This document shows, one piece after another, positions 51,958-61,760 of a stretch of 64,000 nucleotides of DNA. Position 1 is the stretch's first letter. Every line of letters starts with the position of its first letter. Below the pieces are notes generated by a model. That model saw only the letters and a program-made list of their open reading frames with translations. It made no database searches and was not told the DNA's origin. This DNA is from Gorsachius magnificus (taxonomy: Eukaryota > Chordata > Aves > Pelecaniformes > Ardeidae), in the NCBI GenBank assembly GCA_034008185.1, contig CM067082.1:51198086-51262085 (forward strand). The letters are read 5' to 3'. Made by a program: the position numbers and the translations under genes.

Positions 51958-52204
51958 GACATTTCAGGACAAGAGGCAACGGGTGCAAACCGACACACAG
52001 GAGGTTCCCTCTGAACATCAGGAAACATTTTTACTGCGAGGGTGACCGAGCATTGGCACAGGTTACCCAGAGAGGTTGTGTATCCTTTGAGATACTCACA
52101 AACCATCTGGACATGGTCCGGCTCTAGGTTGCCTTGCTTGAGCAGCAGGGGCCTGGACCAGAGGACCCCCAGAGATCAACCTCAACCCTTCTGCGATTCT
52201 GTGG
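51958..52204 (+). mobile_element. CR1 LINE, 5'-truncated 3' end (avian type)
   Basis: This is the last 250 bases or so of a chicken-repeat-1 LINE. Diagnostic blocks in order are GGACAAGAGGCAACGGGTGC, ACACAGGAGGTTCCCTCTGA, ACATCAGGAAACATTTTTAC, GAGGGTGACCGAGCATTGGC, CAGAGAGGTTGTG, CATCTGGACATGGTCC, CTGCTTGAGCAG-like and the terminal GATTCTGTGG. It encodes fragments of the C-terminal ORF2 end ([15 protein letters not shown]). CR1 elements insert 5'-truncated and end in an octamer repeat rather than poly-A, as here. It is the strongest evidence for an avian source. Confidence 0.93.
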
Positions 52205-55200
52205 TTTCCACCATCCTTTGGGCCTACCTACCAGATGTATGTTGATGTTATTCTGTTCTTCCTTGGTGGTTAAGCCTTTGGTCCTAGTATTCGGCTTCAT
52301 AAGTCAGGGAATAAAAGGGTGGGGCCTCTCTTGATACTGAGCATCTCAGTGCAGTCCTAGCAGCAATAATGTGAAAATCTGGGAAAAAAGCCTCTGCCTG
52401 AAGTTTTTATTAGAGGCCTGAATTCGTCAAGATGAAAGCCTCACATGCATTCATCGATCATTTGTAATGCCTGTGAAGTGCCTCTGAAGAACAACTTAAA
52501 AATACAGCCACTTACAAATACGGCCATTTAAAAGCTGCTTGCTGCTTGTGTACTCAAAAACAAGGTGGGAGGAAGTATTTGTCCGCTTCGATCATGCTTC
52601 CACAGCTTTGGTATCCTGTGTGGGATGGACTTCCTCTGTTTTTTACCTATTTTCCAGATTCAACATTCTGTGCAAAAAGGGACACCTAATGTCTTTTCAT
52701 ATCTGGAAGGCCACATCTTCCTCTCTACATTTCCAGTAGGAATTATCTGAGACTCCGCGTTTCCAGATCCTCTTTTGTACTTATTTTCCCACTACTACAA
52801 CAGTCCCCTTTTTGTTTTCTGCTCTGATGGCTGGAATAGGTTCAGTGCCAAACCCTAGGAACATGGCTGGCTGCATAGAAGAACCTTGCAACCATCACTG
52901 ACAGTGGCCAACTTGCAATTGATCCTGCTCTGCTGCTTGGTGTTTCTTTCATAGGCCTAGTAAGGGAATGTCTGCATTGCCAGATGATTTTCCTGAACTA
53001 TCTGTCTTAACCATAGCTCCTCAGTTTTCTTAGGTTTCCTCCTTCACAGCTGGTAGTTTGTGTGATGGTGGTTGAGTGGTTGAAGTCCTGCAAACCTAGA
53101 AGTATGACATTCTGCTTCCGAAAGAAATTCCGTGATCTCTTTTTTTCTGATAGGGAAATGGTAGACTGAAGCCCCGTGCAAAAAGAAATGAGTTTATTAG
53201 AGGATGTACCTAAGAGGAACTGCTGAAATTTTAAGAAGTAATGTGAAAGTAAAAAATTGTGAAATGGAACAGAGGGAATTCTGGGAAGTTCCCTTAGTTC
53301 CTGTAGAGGAAGGCAAGTATGTCTTCACAGGAAAAACCGTCGAGAGATAAATGACTGTGGATAGCGTTGAAGACTGGCTCCTCAGAGAGCTTGTTTTGCT
53401 GGTACACCACTTGGGCAGCTGCGCTGCCCCAGTGGAGGTTTTTCCAACTGGGCACGCAGTCAAGCATCATTGCAATGTCAGCAGCTGTGTGCCAGCTCAG
53501 ATGCTACCAGTATATTTGTTAACATTGATGTGGCCTAAGAGTCTCCATACAGGGTAGTACTGTAATTACAGCAGTATGAGAGTAGAACTCTCTTCGTGAC
53601 ATATTTCGTAGTGTAGGCAAACCTTTGCAAAACCCCAGTCTTGCCAGTGTTGTTATGTGAAGCCTTCATTTCTGAAGTCCCATTGACTTCCCCAAGTGCA
53701 GAGCTAATTGCATGAGAAGGATCTAAGGGGTTTAATCCTTCTCCTGATACTTCAATGAAAATTAATTTCTTATATATTATGTATGAGTAATATATTTCTG
53801 TTTGTACATTAATATTAATGTTGCATATTTTTGAGCACAAGTTCTATTCCGTAGGATTAAATTATCTTGCTAAATTCTGCAGGAATAAAGAATTCTGCAG
53901 GAATAAAGGTTGAGCTGGAAGTGGACAATTAAGGGCAGGGAGAGGGTCCTGAGTCACACTTTGGAAAGTGAAATTAATCAGCATTAGTTTTCCGTAGCAT
54001 GGGAGAAAAGAGGTTTTACTGTTTAAGTCAAAATCAGGTATATAAAAAGCCCTCAATTTTGCCTTTCTGTTAAAATCCGGAGAGCTTTTACAAAATTTGT
54101 GATGGAGAAAAGAGACAAAAGAGTATTCTCTTGTGCATACTTGCAAACTATTAATTTTATTGGGCTACATCTGTTGCTGATTGTTGGTGAAGAAAGTAGT
54201 GGCTTTATTGAATGACAGTCTGTCTCAGTATGCCTTTTTTAAAACAAAGGGAAAAAAGCAACTTTAAAAAGAAAAAAAAGTATCAGCTTACTCAGAATAT
54301 CAGCTTTTTGCATCTCAGACCTGCCAAGTCATGCTCTACTGCCTGTGCTTTGATGCCACGTCAGCTGCAAAATTATCAGTGCAGTCCTGATCGTAGTTTC
54401 TCCTTAATGTCTCTAGCCACACAGCTGCTCTGGTACTGCGCTGCCGGGTGCCTCTTGGTGTGTTAGCAGCTCTCTGGCTTCAGAGGGTCTCAGGTGGGCA
54501 GCTGCCTTTGATTGTAAGTGCAATGTAGGGAGCCAGAAAGAGGTGGAGATGCTGACGGAAAGTTCAGTGGCTGGTACAGCCAGCCCTGGATTCCTGATCA
54601 CTCCTCAGCACACACACTTGCAGCGCTCAGAGGCTTGGCCTCACCCAGGATCAAGCCCTAGGATAGAAAGACAGAAAGAAGTGTATTTGTTTTTCAGATC
54701 CCAAATCAAATTCACAGTACTTAAAGCTGTTTGTACTCATAAACTATGTAAACCTCATATGAAGTAATTGAGAGAAAATAAATATACAGCCACGTGCTGC
54801 CAGGTTTTAGAGTCTTTTTTCTGACAGGTACCTCACTTCGCTACTGAGTTTCAAAGACCTAGAGAAATTTAAAGTATTAGAGATCTTGAAGGGAAGAGAT
54901 GCAGTTTTTAAATGTTGCGAGATGTGGTTCTTTCTGTGTGGGGATGTGAGACATTGCAAGCTGATGCATTTTATCAGCCGGGGGAAGGAAAGGTTGGTAA
55001 TTAAGAAACATTGAAGACAGACGTGATTAAATGCAGGATCCAGAATGTAAAGGTGAAAGACAGAACAGCAGACCAAGACTTCAAGCAGAGTAGAGAAGGA
55101 AGGACTGCTAGAATGAATATTTGTATTTCAGCTTCAAAGCATTGTGTGTATTAAAGCAGTAAGTAACCACCATAATGAAAGAAATTAGAAAAAGTAATGT

Positions 55201-56559
55201 TTTTCTCCATTTTTCATTTTGCTTACTGTATGGGATTGATTGCATTCTGTCTCTAGGCATGTGCACTCAGACCCTGTTAAACTTAAGATCCTGCTAAACA
55301 AAAGCAGAAGAACAGAAAAATCCTCATAAAATCATTATGAACATGTTTTTAAAAGCAATTGGGAAATACTAATTAAGGGGTGTTGTGTGAGCAATGAGAA
55401 GAGTTAGCAATTAGTCAGTTCGAAAAAAATGCAAGATGACAGTGCCCCATAAGCAAGATAAATAGCTAACTATGCAGTGAAACTGGCTAACATATGCTTA
55501 GGTTTTTTAGAGCTTAAGGTTGACAAAGTAAGCATCCAGGAAGATAGAAAAGAAATCCTCAATTAAGGTACTGTCAAAAATAATCTGAGCTATGATGAAA
55601 AATGGCTAAATGGACAAATAAGCTGGGACTGCGGTTGCTCTTGTGCCTCACGCAGGGCCAAGCACACTGCAAACATGTAATAAAATAATGATGTAAAAAA
55701 TCAGCCGGCAGCATGAGGAGTTAGCACTGGCAAGTTGCTGTAGTTAGTGTGCAAGTTTTACCTTGGTTTTGTATATGATTTGTTGGAAGCTATTAGTCTT
55801 GTTGGGTTACCTTTCTGTTGTTTTAACAGGTTGAATTAGCTCCACCCTGGATGTAATGTGAGGGAAACTGATGGAATGCTTGGTCTGGGAGAGGGGAATT
55901 AGAGGATGTGGAAGGTGTGGCATCACTCTCTTTTGGCAGCAGCAGGTTGCCGTGGCTGTGTCATCGATCCATGCCCTTGGTCTGTGCTGAAACTGAGTGG
56001 AAAAAGCCTTGAAAGTCCCTTTTATTGGTGTGACAAGGGTAAACAGTGTACCTAGGTGTAAACAGGAGGTCATTGGTAGGTTAACAGGCACACGTCAAAG
56101 CCATTTTCGGTAGTGCATGCAAGAGAGGTCTGAAAGGAGTATAGAATAAACCAGGGATGCCTGCAAGCCTGTACGCAAAAGAGGGAATGTAGACATGGTG
56201 CATTAGAAGCTTTAAGACATATTTTTGGCTACTTCTCATATAGGAAACAAGTATTCAGTTAAAAGGGGGATACAGGAGGTCTAGAAATGGTATATGTAAT
56301 CAAGGAAGCCAATGCTGTTGAAAAAATGCTTTGTCGTTGAGCTTGTGGTGTATCCTCCCCATGGAGAAGAATGAAGTACGGATTAGGTGTAATATAATGG
56401 AATATAGTATGCAAAAAGTGACCTACAAACACAGGAAAATATCCATGGCAAAATTCTCAGAGAAGTGATCTGAGGATAAAAGGCAGCATTGAGCAAGTAA
56501 ATTTACTTTTAATAAGAGGTATCAACAGTCTGGGAAAAGGCTACTAAACAGACATTTAG
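52205..56559 (+). other. ZNF521: ZNF521 intron 4, middle part
   Basis: Intronic sequence without a recognisable gene. There is an exact 18-bp tandem duplication at 53873-53908 and a trace of a widespread sauropsid repeat motif near 53675-53700. The longest open frames (about 100 codons) have no family features. The interval 54800-56550 is AT-rich and featureless by eye. Confidence 0.65.
53873..53908. repeat. Perfect 18-bp tandem duplication
   Basis: The unit AATTCTGCAGGAATAAAG occurs twice in succession without mismatch. Two GAATAAAG copies result, which resemble but do not constitute a processing signal in this context. Confidence 0.95.
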
Positions 56560-57560
56560 CAGGGAATGTAAGGATTATGCATGAAATTACTGGTTTGTGA
56601 GCTTGATGTAAACAGTGAGGAACATGAGAGAAAGGCTAATCAAAGACATGATAGAAGAAAACCTAGAAAGTTTGGATTTAACGAAGGATAGAGGGCAAAG
56701 ATTCACACGGGGAGGATCATGCTTGAAATTTTCAATAAAGAGTATTTTGAGAGAGTAGCCACAAGTGCTGACAGAGAAGCCTATAAATATGATTTACCAG
56801 GATTTTAGCAAAGCTTTTGGAACGGTATAGCACAAAAGACTAATCTGTTGGGTGAATAAGTATGGCATAGGGAGAGATACTTTGTTTGATTAAAAAAGAA
56901 AAGAAACACTAACTTGGGTATGGAAAGCATAGGAGTCTCGTGAATTGAAGCAGGTTAGGTTGGAGGGGTGTGAATAATGGAAAGCCTTAAGAATCATTAT
57001 TTGCACCAATTTTGTCGAATTTATGCAGCATATCAGTAGTCTGGAAGAAAGAATAAGTAGCAAGGTGATGAAATTCCCTGATAGAACAAAACTGAGGAAG
57101 TGTCAGAACAAAATAGGCAGGTGATAAAATTCTGAATGACTTTGACAAGGAGGTGGAGCATGGGCAGATAAGTAGCATATGCAGTTCATTTTTATAATGA
57201 GGCTAGGGAATTGAAAAAGAAGAATGTATGGATACCTCAGACAGTCACAGGGCACAGAAAGCTACATAGCAGGATCTTGTGGATACTTCTGAAGCATTTC
57301 TGAATAGAACTGTAGATCCTCTAGTAGAGTGTTTATTAATTGTTTTATTTTGCTTATAGAAGCAAATAAAATTCTGGACAAAGAATTGAAGTGCCAGTTG
57401 AAAGACCATGTTCTTGGGCCATCTATAAAAGGAGCAAAGCCTCATTTGACATGACATGGACACTTTGGGCACCTTTATCGAAAGGAAATTCAGAAAAGTG
57501 CAAAATGACAAGTGAGGATCAGGACAATAATTAAAGGTCTAGGTGACATTAATTATTCAA
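56560..57560 (+). mobile_element. Ancient CR1/L3-type LINE remnant (ORF2 reverse-transcriptase region)
   Basis: The segment follows ORF2 of old amniote CR1 elements collinearly. Near 56725-56820 AGAGTAGCCACAAGTGCTGA is followed by GAGAAGCC and by a GATTTACCAGGATTTTAGCA, AAGCTTTTGGAACGG block, the eroded L-D-F-S-K-A-F-D-T core. At 57000-57125 are equivalents of the F-x-I-F-I-N-D-L and F-A-D-D-T-K-L region. At 57460-57545 are CACTTTGGGCACCTTTATCG and ATTAAAGGTCTAGG, matching the F-W-A-P-H and I-K-G-L-E block. Every frame is broken by stops and indels, so it is inactive. Spacing is shortened by internal deletions. Identification is by eye from consensus memory. Confidence 0.68.
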
Positions 57561-57954
57561 AAGGTTAGAGAGACACATGCATACACTCTGCATGGATTGA
57601 AGGCCCAATCCAAAGCTCATTAAATGTAGTCACAGAGAAGCTTTGCATGCCGGAAGGTTTTAAATTGGTTCTGAAAACAGGGATGCAAACGAAGAGGGAT
57701 GCAAGAGGCAACCGGATTTGCCCAGTGCTCTTGTGAGACACCTAGCCCAAGCAGTTACTCTTCTACAACAATTTTTAATGGCCCCAGGAATGACTTGGGC
57801 CTCAGATTTACTCTCAGCATGTAGGAAACAAATGGGCACTTAGGTTCTTGACAGGAGGGGGTTTAGTGAAGGATTGTGGGCTTGTTTATTGAAGAGGTTT
57901 TGTGAAAAGATGAGGCCACAATAATGCAAGAAATAAAAGGAAAAGGTTAAACCA

Positions 57955-58090
57955 TCTTAATCCCATCTGATAATCTATTCGCCGCTCTTCTCTGGAACAA
58001 ATCTTTGGAGGTTTTGCAACAAGGCACAGTTTAGAGCGCAGTACAGCTTCTCCAGATGCCATACTGATCCTGCCTGAGTGGAAATATGGA
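57955..58090 (-). mobile_element. Possible antisense CR1 LINE fragment
   Basis: Read on the minus strand, CTGGAGAAGCTGTACTGCGC, AAACTGTGCC, CAAAGATTTGTTCCAGAGAA, GAGCGGC parallels the CR1 ORF2 segment that codes for L-E-Y-C-V-Q-F-W-A-P and V-Q-R-R-A. Similarity is modest. If correct, it is a second CR1 insertion in opposite orientation next to the sense remnant. Confidence 0.42.
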
Positions 58091-61000
58091 AATGCAGTGG
58101 TAAGGGTCTTCTGTGGCCCACCTTTGCAGATGTAAAATTACTCTGTTTTTGTGTTTGGGGGGGAGAATGAGAATGTTGTCATGTTTCTGTCTCTCGCGGG
58201 AGGCTGACAGGCATCCCCTGGGGAACGCAGTGGTGGCAGGTTAGGGTGTAAGCGTCCCCGGCTGCCCACCCTTCATCACTGTGTGGAGATGATACGCCCT
58301 GGGCTGTGAGCTGGAGCGGCAAGGCCTGCGTGCCCGCTCTGTCCCGCTCAGTCTTCCACAGGCAGAGGTGGCTTGGGCAGAGGGGAGGGAGCTCAGCCAG
58401 GGTTCCTGGCTGCAAATGGCTGCAGCAAGGCAACGTGGGGATGGCTGTCACAGCCCCATGCTTCTTCCTCTGTGGAGCCATCTTGTATCGCAGAGGGCTG
58501 GAGACACTCAAGAGGGATTCAAATGCCTCCTTGAGTCACAACCCAATTTTTCTTCTGTGCTGTGCTACACAAATGCTGCAAGGCTTCTTCCCCGGCTATC
58601 CAGGCAAGCGACATAGAGCTGCAAAACCCTAGGGCTCATTTCTGTCTTATTCCCCCAAGTTTCCCCTTTGTGGGAACACAGTCTGAGGAGGGGCTGGGTC
58701 TCCCCCTGGATCTCACCCCAGTAGGGAACTGGGACCAGCCATGAAGCACATCAGGACCCAGGAGCTCCTGTGAGCAGTTACGAGTCCTGTGGTTCTGACA
58801 AAGCGTGTGAGGCTAAGATGTAACTTGCAGTGAAAAAGGACTTCCTTAGAATGTGAAACATATGGAAATAAGTGTGTGGCTTTTGTTCAACATGGTGCGA
58901 AAATGACTGGGTTTGATCATTTGAAAATCTAAGAGTAAATGGAATTTACTGAGGTTTTTTTTAAATAAAAACTTAAGCATGCGCAAGTTTAGACACTCTG
59001 AGTGTGTGTTGAGCTAATAAAAGTTGATGTCAACATTTTAGAATATGTTTGGAAACAAAAAAGAACTAGTGTTTGATCAAGCAGCAGTCACAGAAACATT
59101 CTTCCCTTCATGATAAAAGAAAACCTCTGTGTGTGATTCTGCAAATATGTCAGATCATTTTGAAGAGGGTAGTAAGTGCTAGTAAATTATTTTTTGTTGT
59201 TGTTGTCAAATGAGTTTATTTTTTGGCATTAGACTTCAAAAAAACCCCAACCTTTGTATGTGTTGTCATTATATGCATCAGTCATAATTTTGCCAACAAT
59301 TCTTGACATGCACTCTGTGTTTCTGTGCTAACAAGAGAAAAGACCAGCCATTAAGTTTATGTTTCTTTGTTTTTGAACAAAGTCACATATCAGGAATAAT
59401 GCTGGGGTATGCTAATAAACAATATATAGTGCCAGTCATCAGGGAGTAAGAAATATTTTCTAACTAGTTCTAAAGGGAAACAATGTTTTAAAAAAAGGGA
59501 GAGTGATTGTTATTTATGCAATATTGTTGTTCTATATGTCAGCGTCAAAAAGCATCTTGTAAAGAGCTTAGCATAATAAATCTTTGATCGTGACTGTCAT
59601 TATTTAGAGGTCTTTGATAGATCTAGATGTAGTGCAGTAAGGTTAAATTTATCAACATATAATAGACAATCCTTAGACTGAATCTGAATTTCTACCAATG
59701 TTACCAGTATTGTCACAACAACAAAAAAGAGAAACAGTGATGTATCTTTTAAAACAGCAGGCTTTACAAATCATAGCTGTAAAACTAAGTCAAAGTAGAT
59801 TTGTTTTCTGGGTGCCCATTGATTTTTTGTTTGTCTACATAAGGATTTAACTTGGTTACATTTCAGAAAACTAAAGTTGATTTAAATGAAAAACAGCAAA
59901 AGAGGCTTATGATTGTTTCCACCGAGAAGCGACGCAATACATTTGTTATTGTCATCAAGGAAATTAAAATAGCCTCTGTGTATGAGAAGCAATGGGACAT
60001 TTGTAAAGAGGAGCCCACAGGAACACTTAATTTCAGAGTTGACTTTGATTAGTCACTAATTTTTCAGTTAACTTGCTATGACAAAATTATGTATGTTGAA
60101 AAAGTCTTTATGTTCCTGCCTACAGGTTTGAAGTAGAAAGATACTTAATGGATGGGCATTCAATCTGTCTGGGACAGGGAGGGCATCTAAATTTAGATGC
60201 TGATAACAAATCCAGCAATTTTTCACTTATGTTCAGAGTCAGGAAAAAAACCTTTTTTTTTTTTTTTTAATATAATCAATAATACCAGCTGCATAACACT
60301 CTTTACAAGTTAAATATATACAAGACAGGCTGGATTTTCGATGGATGTTATCCCGTGAACCCTTCTTCTTCCCCAACTAATATATATGAAATCTGCAATT
60401 TACTACATCTGTGCCAGCTTTTTGTAACTTTACATTCTTTAAAAAATATATGTTTCTCTTTTTTTTTTTTTGTTTCTTTTTGCTGATGTAGGCAAGGTGT
60501 CTGTGGCTGTACAGAAAGATACATGTCTCTTGAGTTACTGCCTTGATGTGGCAGTTCAGGGCTTACCTTGCCTTCATTGCATCTTCAAAACGACAATTTA
60601 GCTCTCCAGGACTGTTACCTGAGGACTTGAGTCCTTGGTACTGCAATTATGCAGCTGAATTCTTTTATGAACTTGCCTTGTCTCATTAGATGCCTGGATA
60701 ACTGCAGATTTTAAGTCTTATGATGAATAACCAAAATTGTACTTTTTGATACACTCTTAGTTTTCACTTTTAAAGCAATGCTTTCCAATATCAAATCTCT
60801 GGCCAATTCAGGTTAAGAAAAATAACAAGAGAAAAGAAAATCACATTCTTAGGGTGTTGAAATGTCTTGGACAAGCAATATACCTCATAGAAAAGTGAAA
60901 TGGCAGGTCTCTTTTGAAAGACACAAACGAAAAACTTTTCCCATGCACCAAAGAGAGCTGAGTAATGCATTTCCTTGTTATAATTAAATTTGATCTGTGT

Positions 61001-61650
61001 ATACCATGCTTTTTAAGTAAGTCAGGCCCAATCCATTGTGGCCAGAAGGATTGCTCTCTGGCTGGTTTCTAGCCAGCCATCCCAGTTTTAGTACAAGCTT
61101 GCCAATAGATAGTGAAGCAACTGCCTGGATAGAGTAACCGTTTGTTCAGACTAGCAGGGATTTTCCCCTCCTTGAAAGATGGCAACCTCATGGACCATTT
61201 AAAATCTATGGGGCAGAGGAGATTCTGCAGCCCAGTTGAGAATGAGGGAGAAGCAGATTTCCGATTTCTGTTTTCTGTTCCTGGCTTCTCTTTAGTTCTG
61301 TAGTGGGCCTAATCTATTGGTATAAAATGAAGGATTCGCATCGATTTCAGTGTTGTTTGGATCCCATCCCACATATCCTCACTGCATTTTGCCTTCCGTG
61401 AATATAAAACTGGTGTTTCAGCAATACTGGTCTGTCCATGGATTTAGGAAGGTGGGAAAAAAAAAAAAAATCTCTACAGAGTTTCAGGAAGCTCGGATAA
61501 AAGATACTACAGAACTGCAGAGTGTTATTTTTTAATATTAATAATGAAGCCTTAATGAAAACACTGCTGGAGAGCTTTAAATGACCACTTTAAACTCAGT
61601 ATTTTGAGTTATAATGAAACAGTTCCAATTGTATGTTTCAGTAAATTTTA

Positions 61651-61669
61651 TCTACCCTTGTTTCTTTAG
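61651..61669 (+). other. ZNF521: Splice acceptor of ZNF521 exon 5
   Basis: A pyrimidine-rich stretch (TCTACCCTTGTTTCTTTAG) ends in AG at 61668-61669. The following AAG AAG ACC TAC starts in phase 0 and joins directly to the Glu codon ending the giant exon. Confidence 0.93.
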
Positions 61670-61754
61670 AAGAAGACCTACCAGTGCATCAAATGTCAGA
61701 TGGTTTTCTACAATGAATGGGATATCCAAGTTCATGTTGCAAACCACATGATTG
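61670..61754 (+). CDS. ZNF521: ZNF521 exon 5, one C2H2 finger
   Basis: This 85-nt exon codes for 28 residues that start K-K-T-Y-Q-C and end N-H-M-I, plus the first base of a split codon. It carries one complete C2H2 finger: Cys codons at 61685 and 61694, His codons at 61733 and 61745, with the hydrophobic pattern F-Y and W-D-I between. The sequence matches human ZNF521 near residues 1192-1219 as I recall it. The split G after Met-Ile predicts Asp (G|AT) from the next exon, as in human Asp-Glu-Gly. It is the first of the C-terminal group of fingers, which in the family contributes to partner binding. It is too short to be found by ORF length alone. The exons that follow are beyond the window. 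Confidence 0.95.
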
Positions 61755-61760
61755 GTAAGT
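61755..61760 (+). other. ZNF521: Splice donor of ZNF521 exon 5
   Basis: The exon ends ATG ATT G and the intron begins GTAAGT, a perfect consensus donor. It leaves phase 1, which agrees with an Asp codon split as G|AT. Confidence 0.95.

Larger units (their letters stand above)
57561..61669 (+). other. ZNF521: ZNF521 intron 4, last part
   Basis: Intronic DNA. A probable antisense CR1 fragment lies at 57955-58090, and a repeat-like CAATCCAAAGCTCATTAAA motif at about 57607. The interval 58200-58750 is GC-richer with chance frames on both strands. From about 58850 to 61640 the sequence is AT-rich, with T-runs near 60251-60268 and 60457-60471. The stretch 59180-59640 has low CpG and many TAAT/ATTA cores and is a candidate conserved element. 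A 66-codon open frame (59852-60052) is Lys/Glu-rich but has no known domain. Confidence 0.65.

Noticed and set aside
59852..60052. Small Lys/Glu-rich protein gene (66 codons)
   Set aside because: No recognisable family, promoter or splice context; length is within chance for AT-rich DNA.
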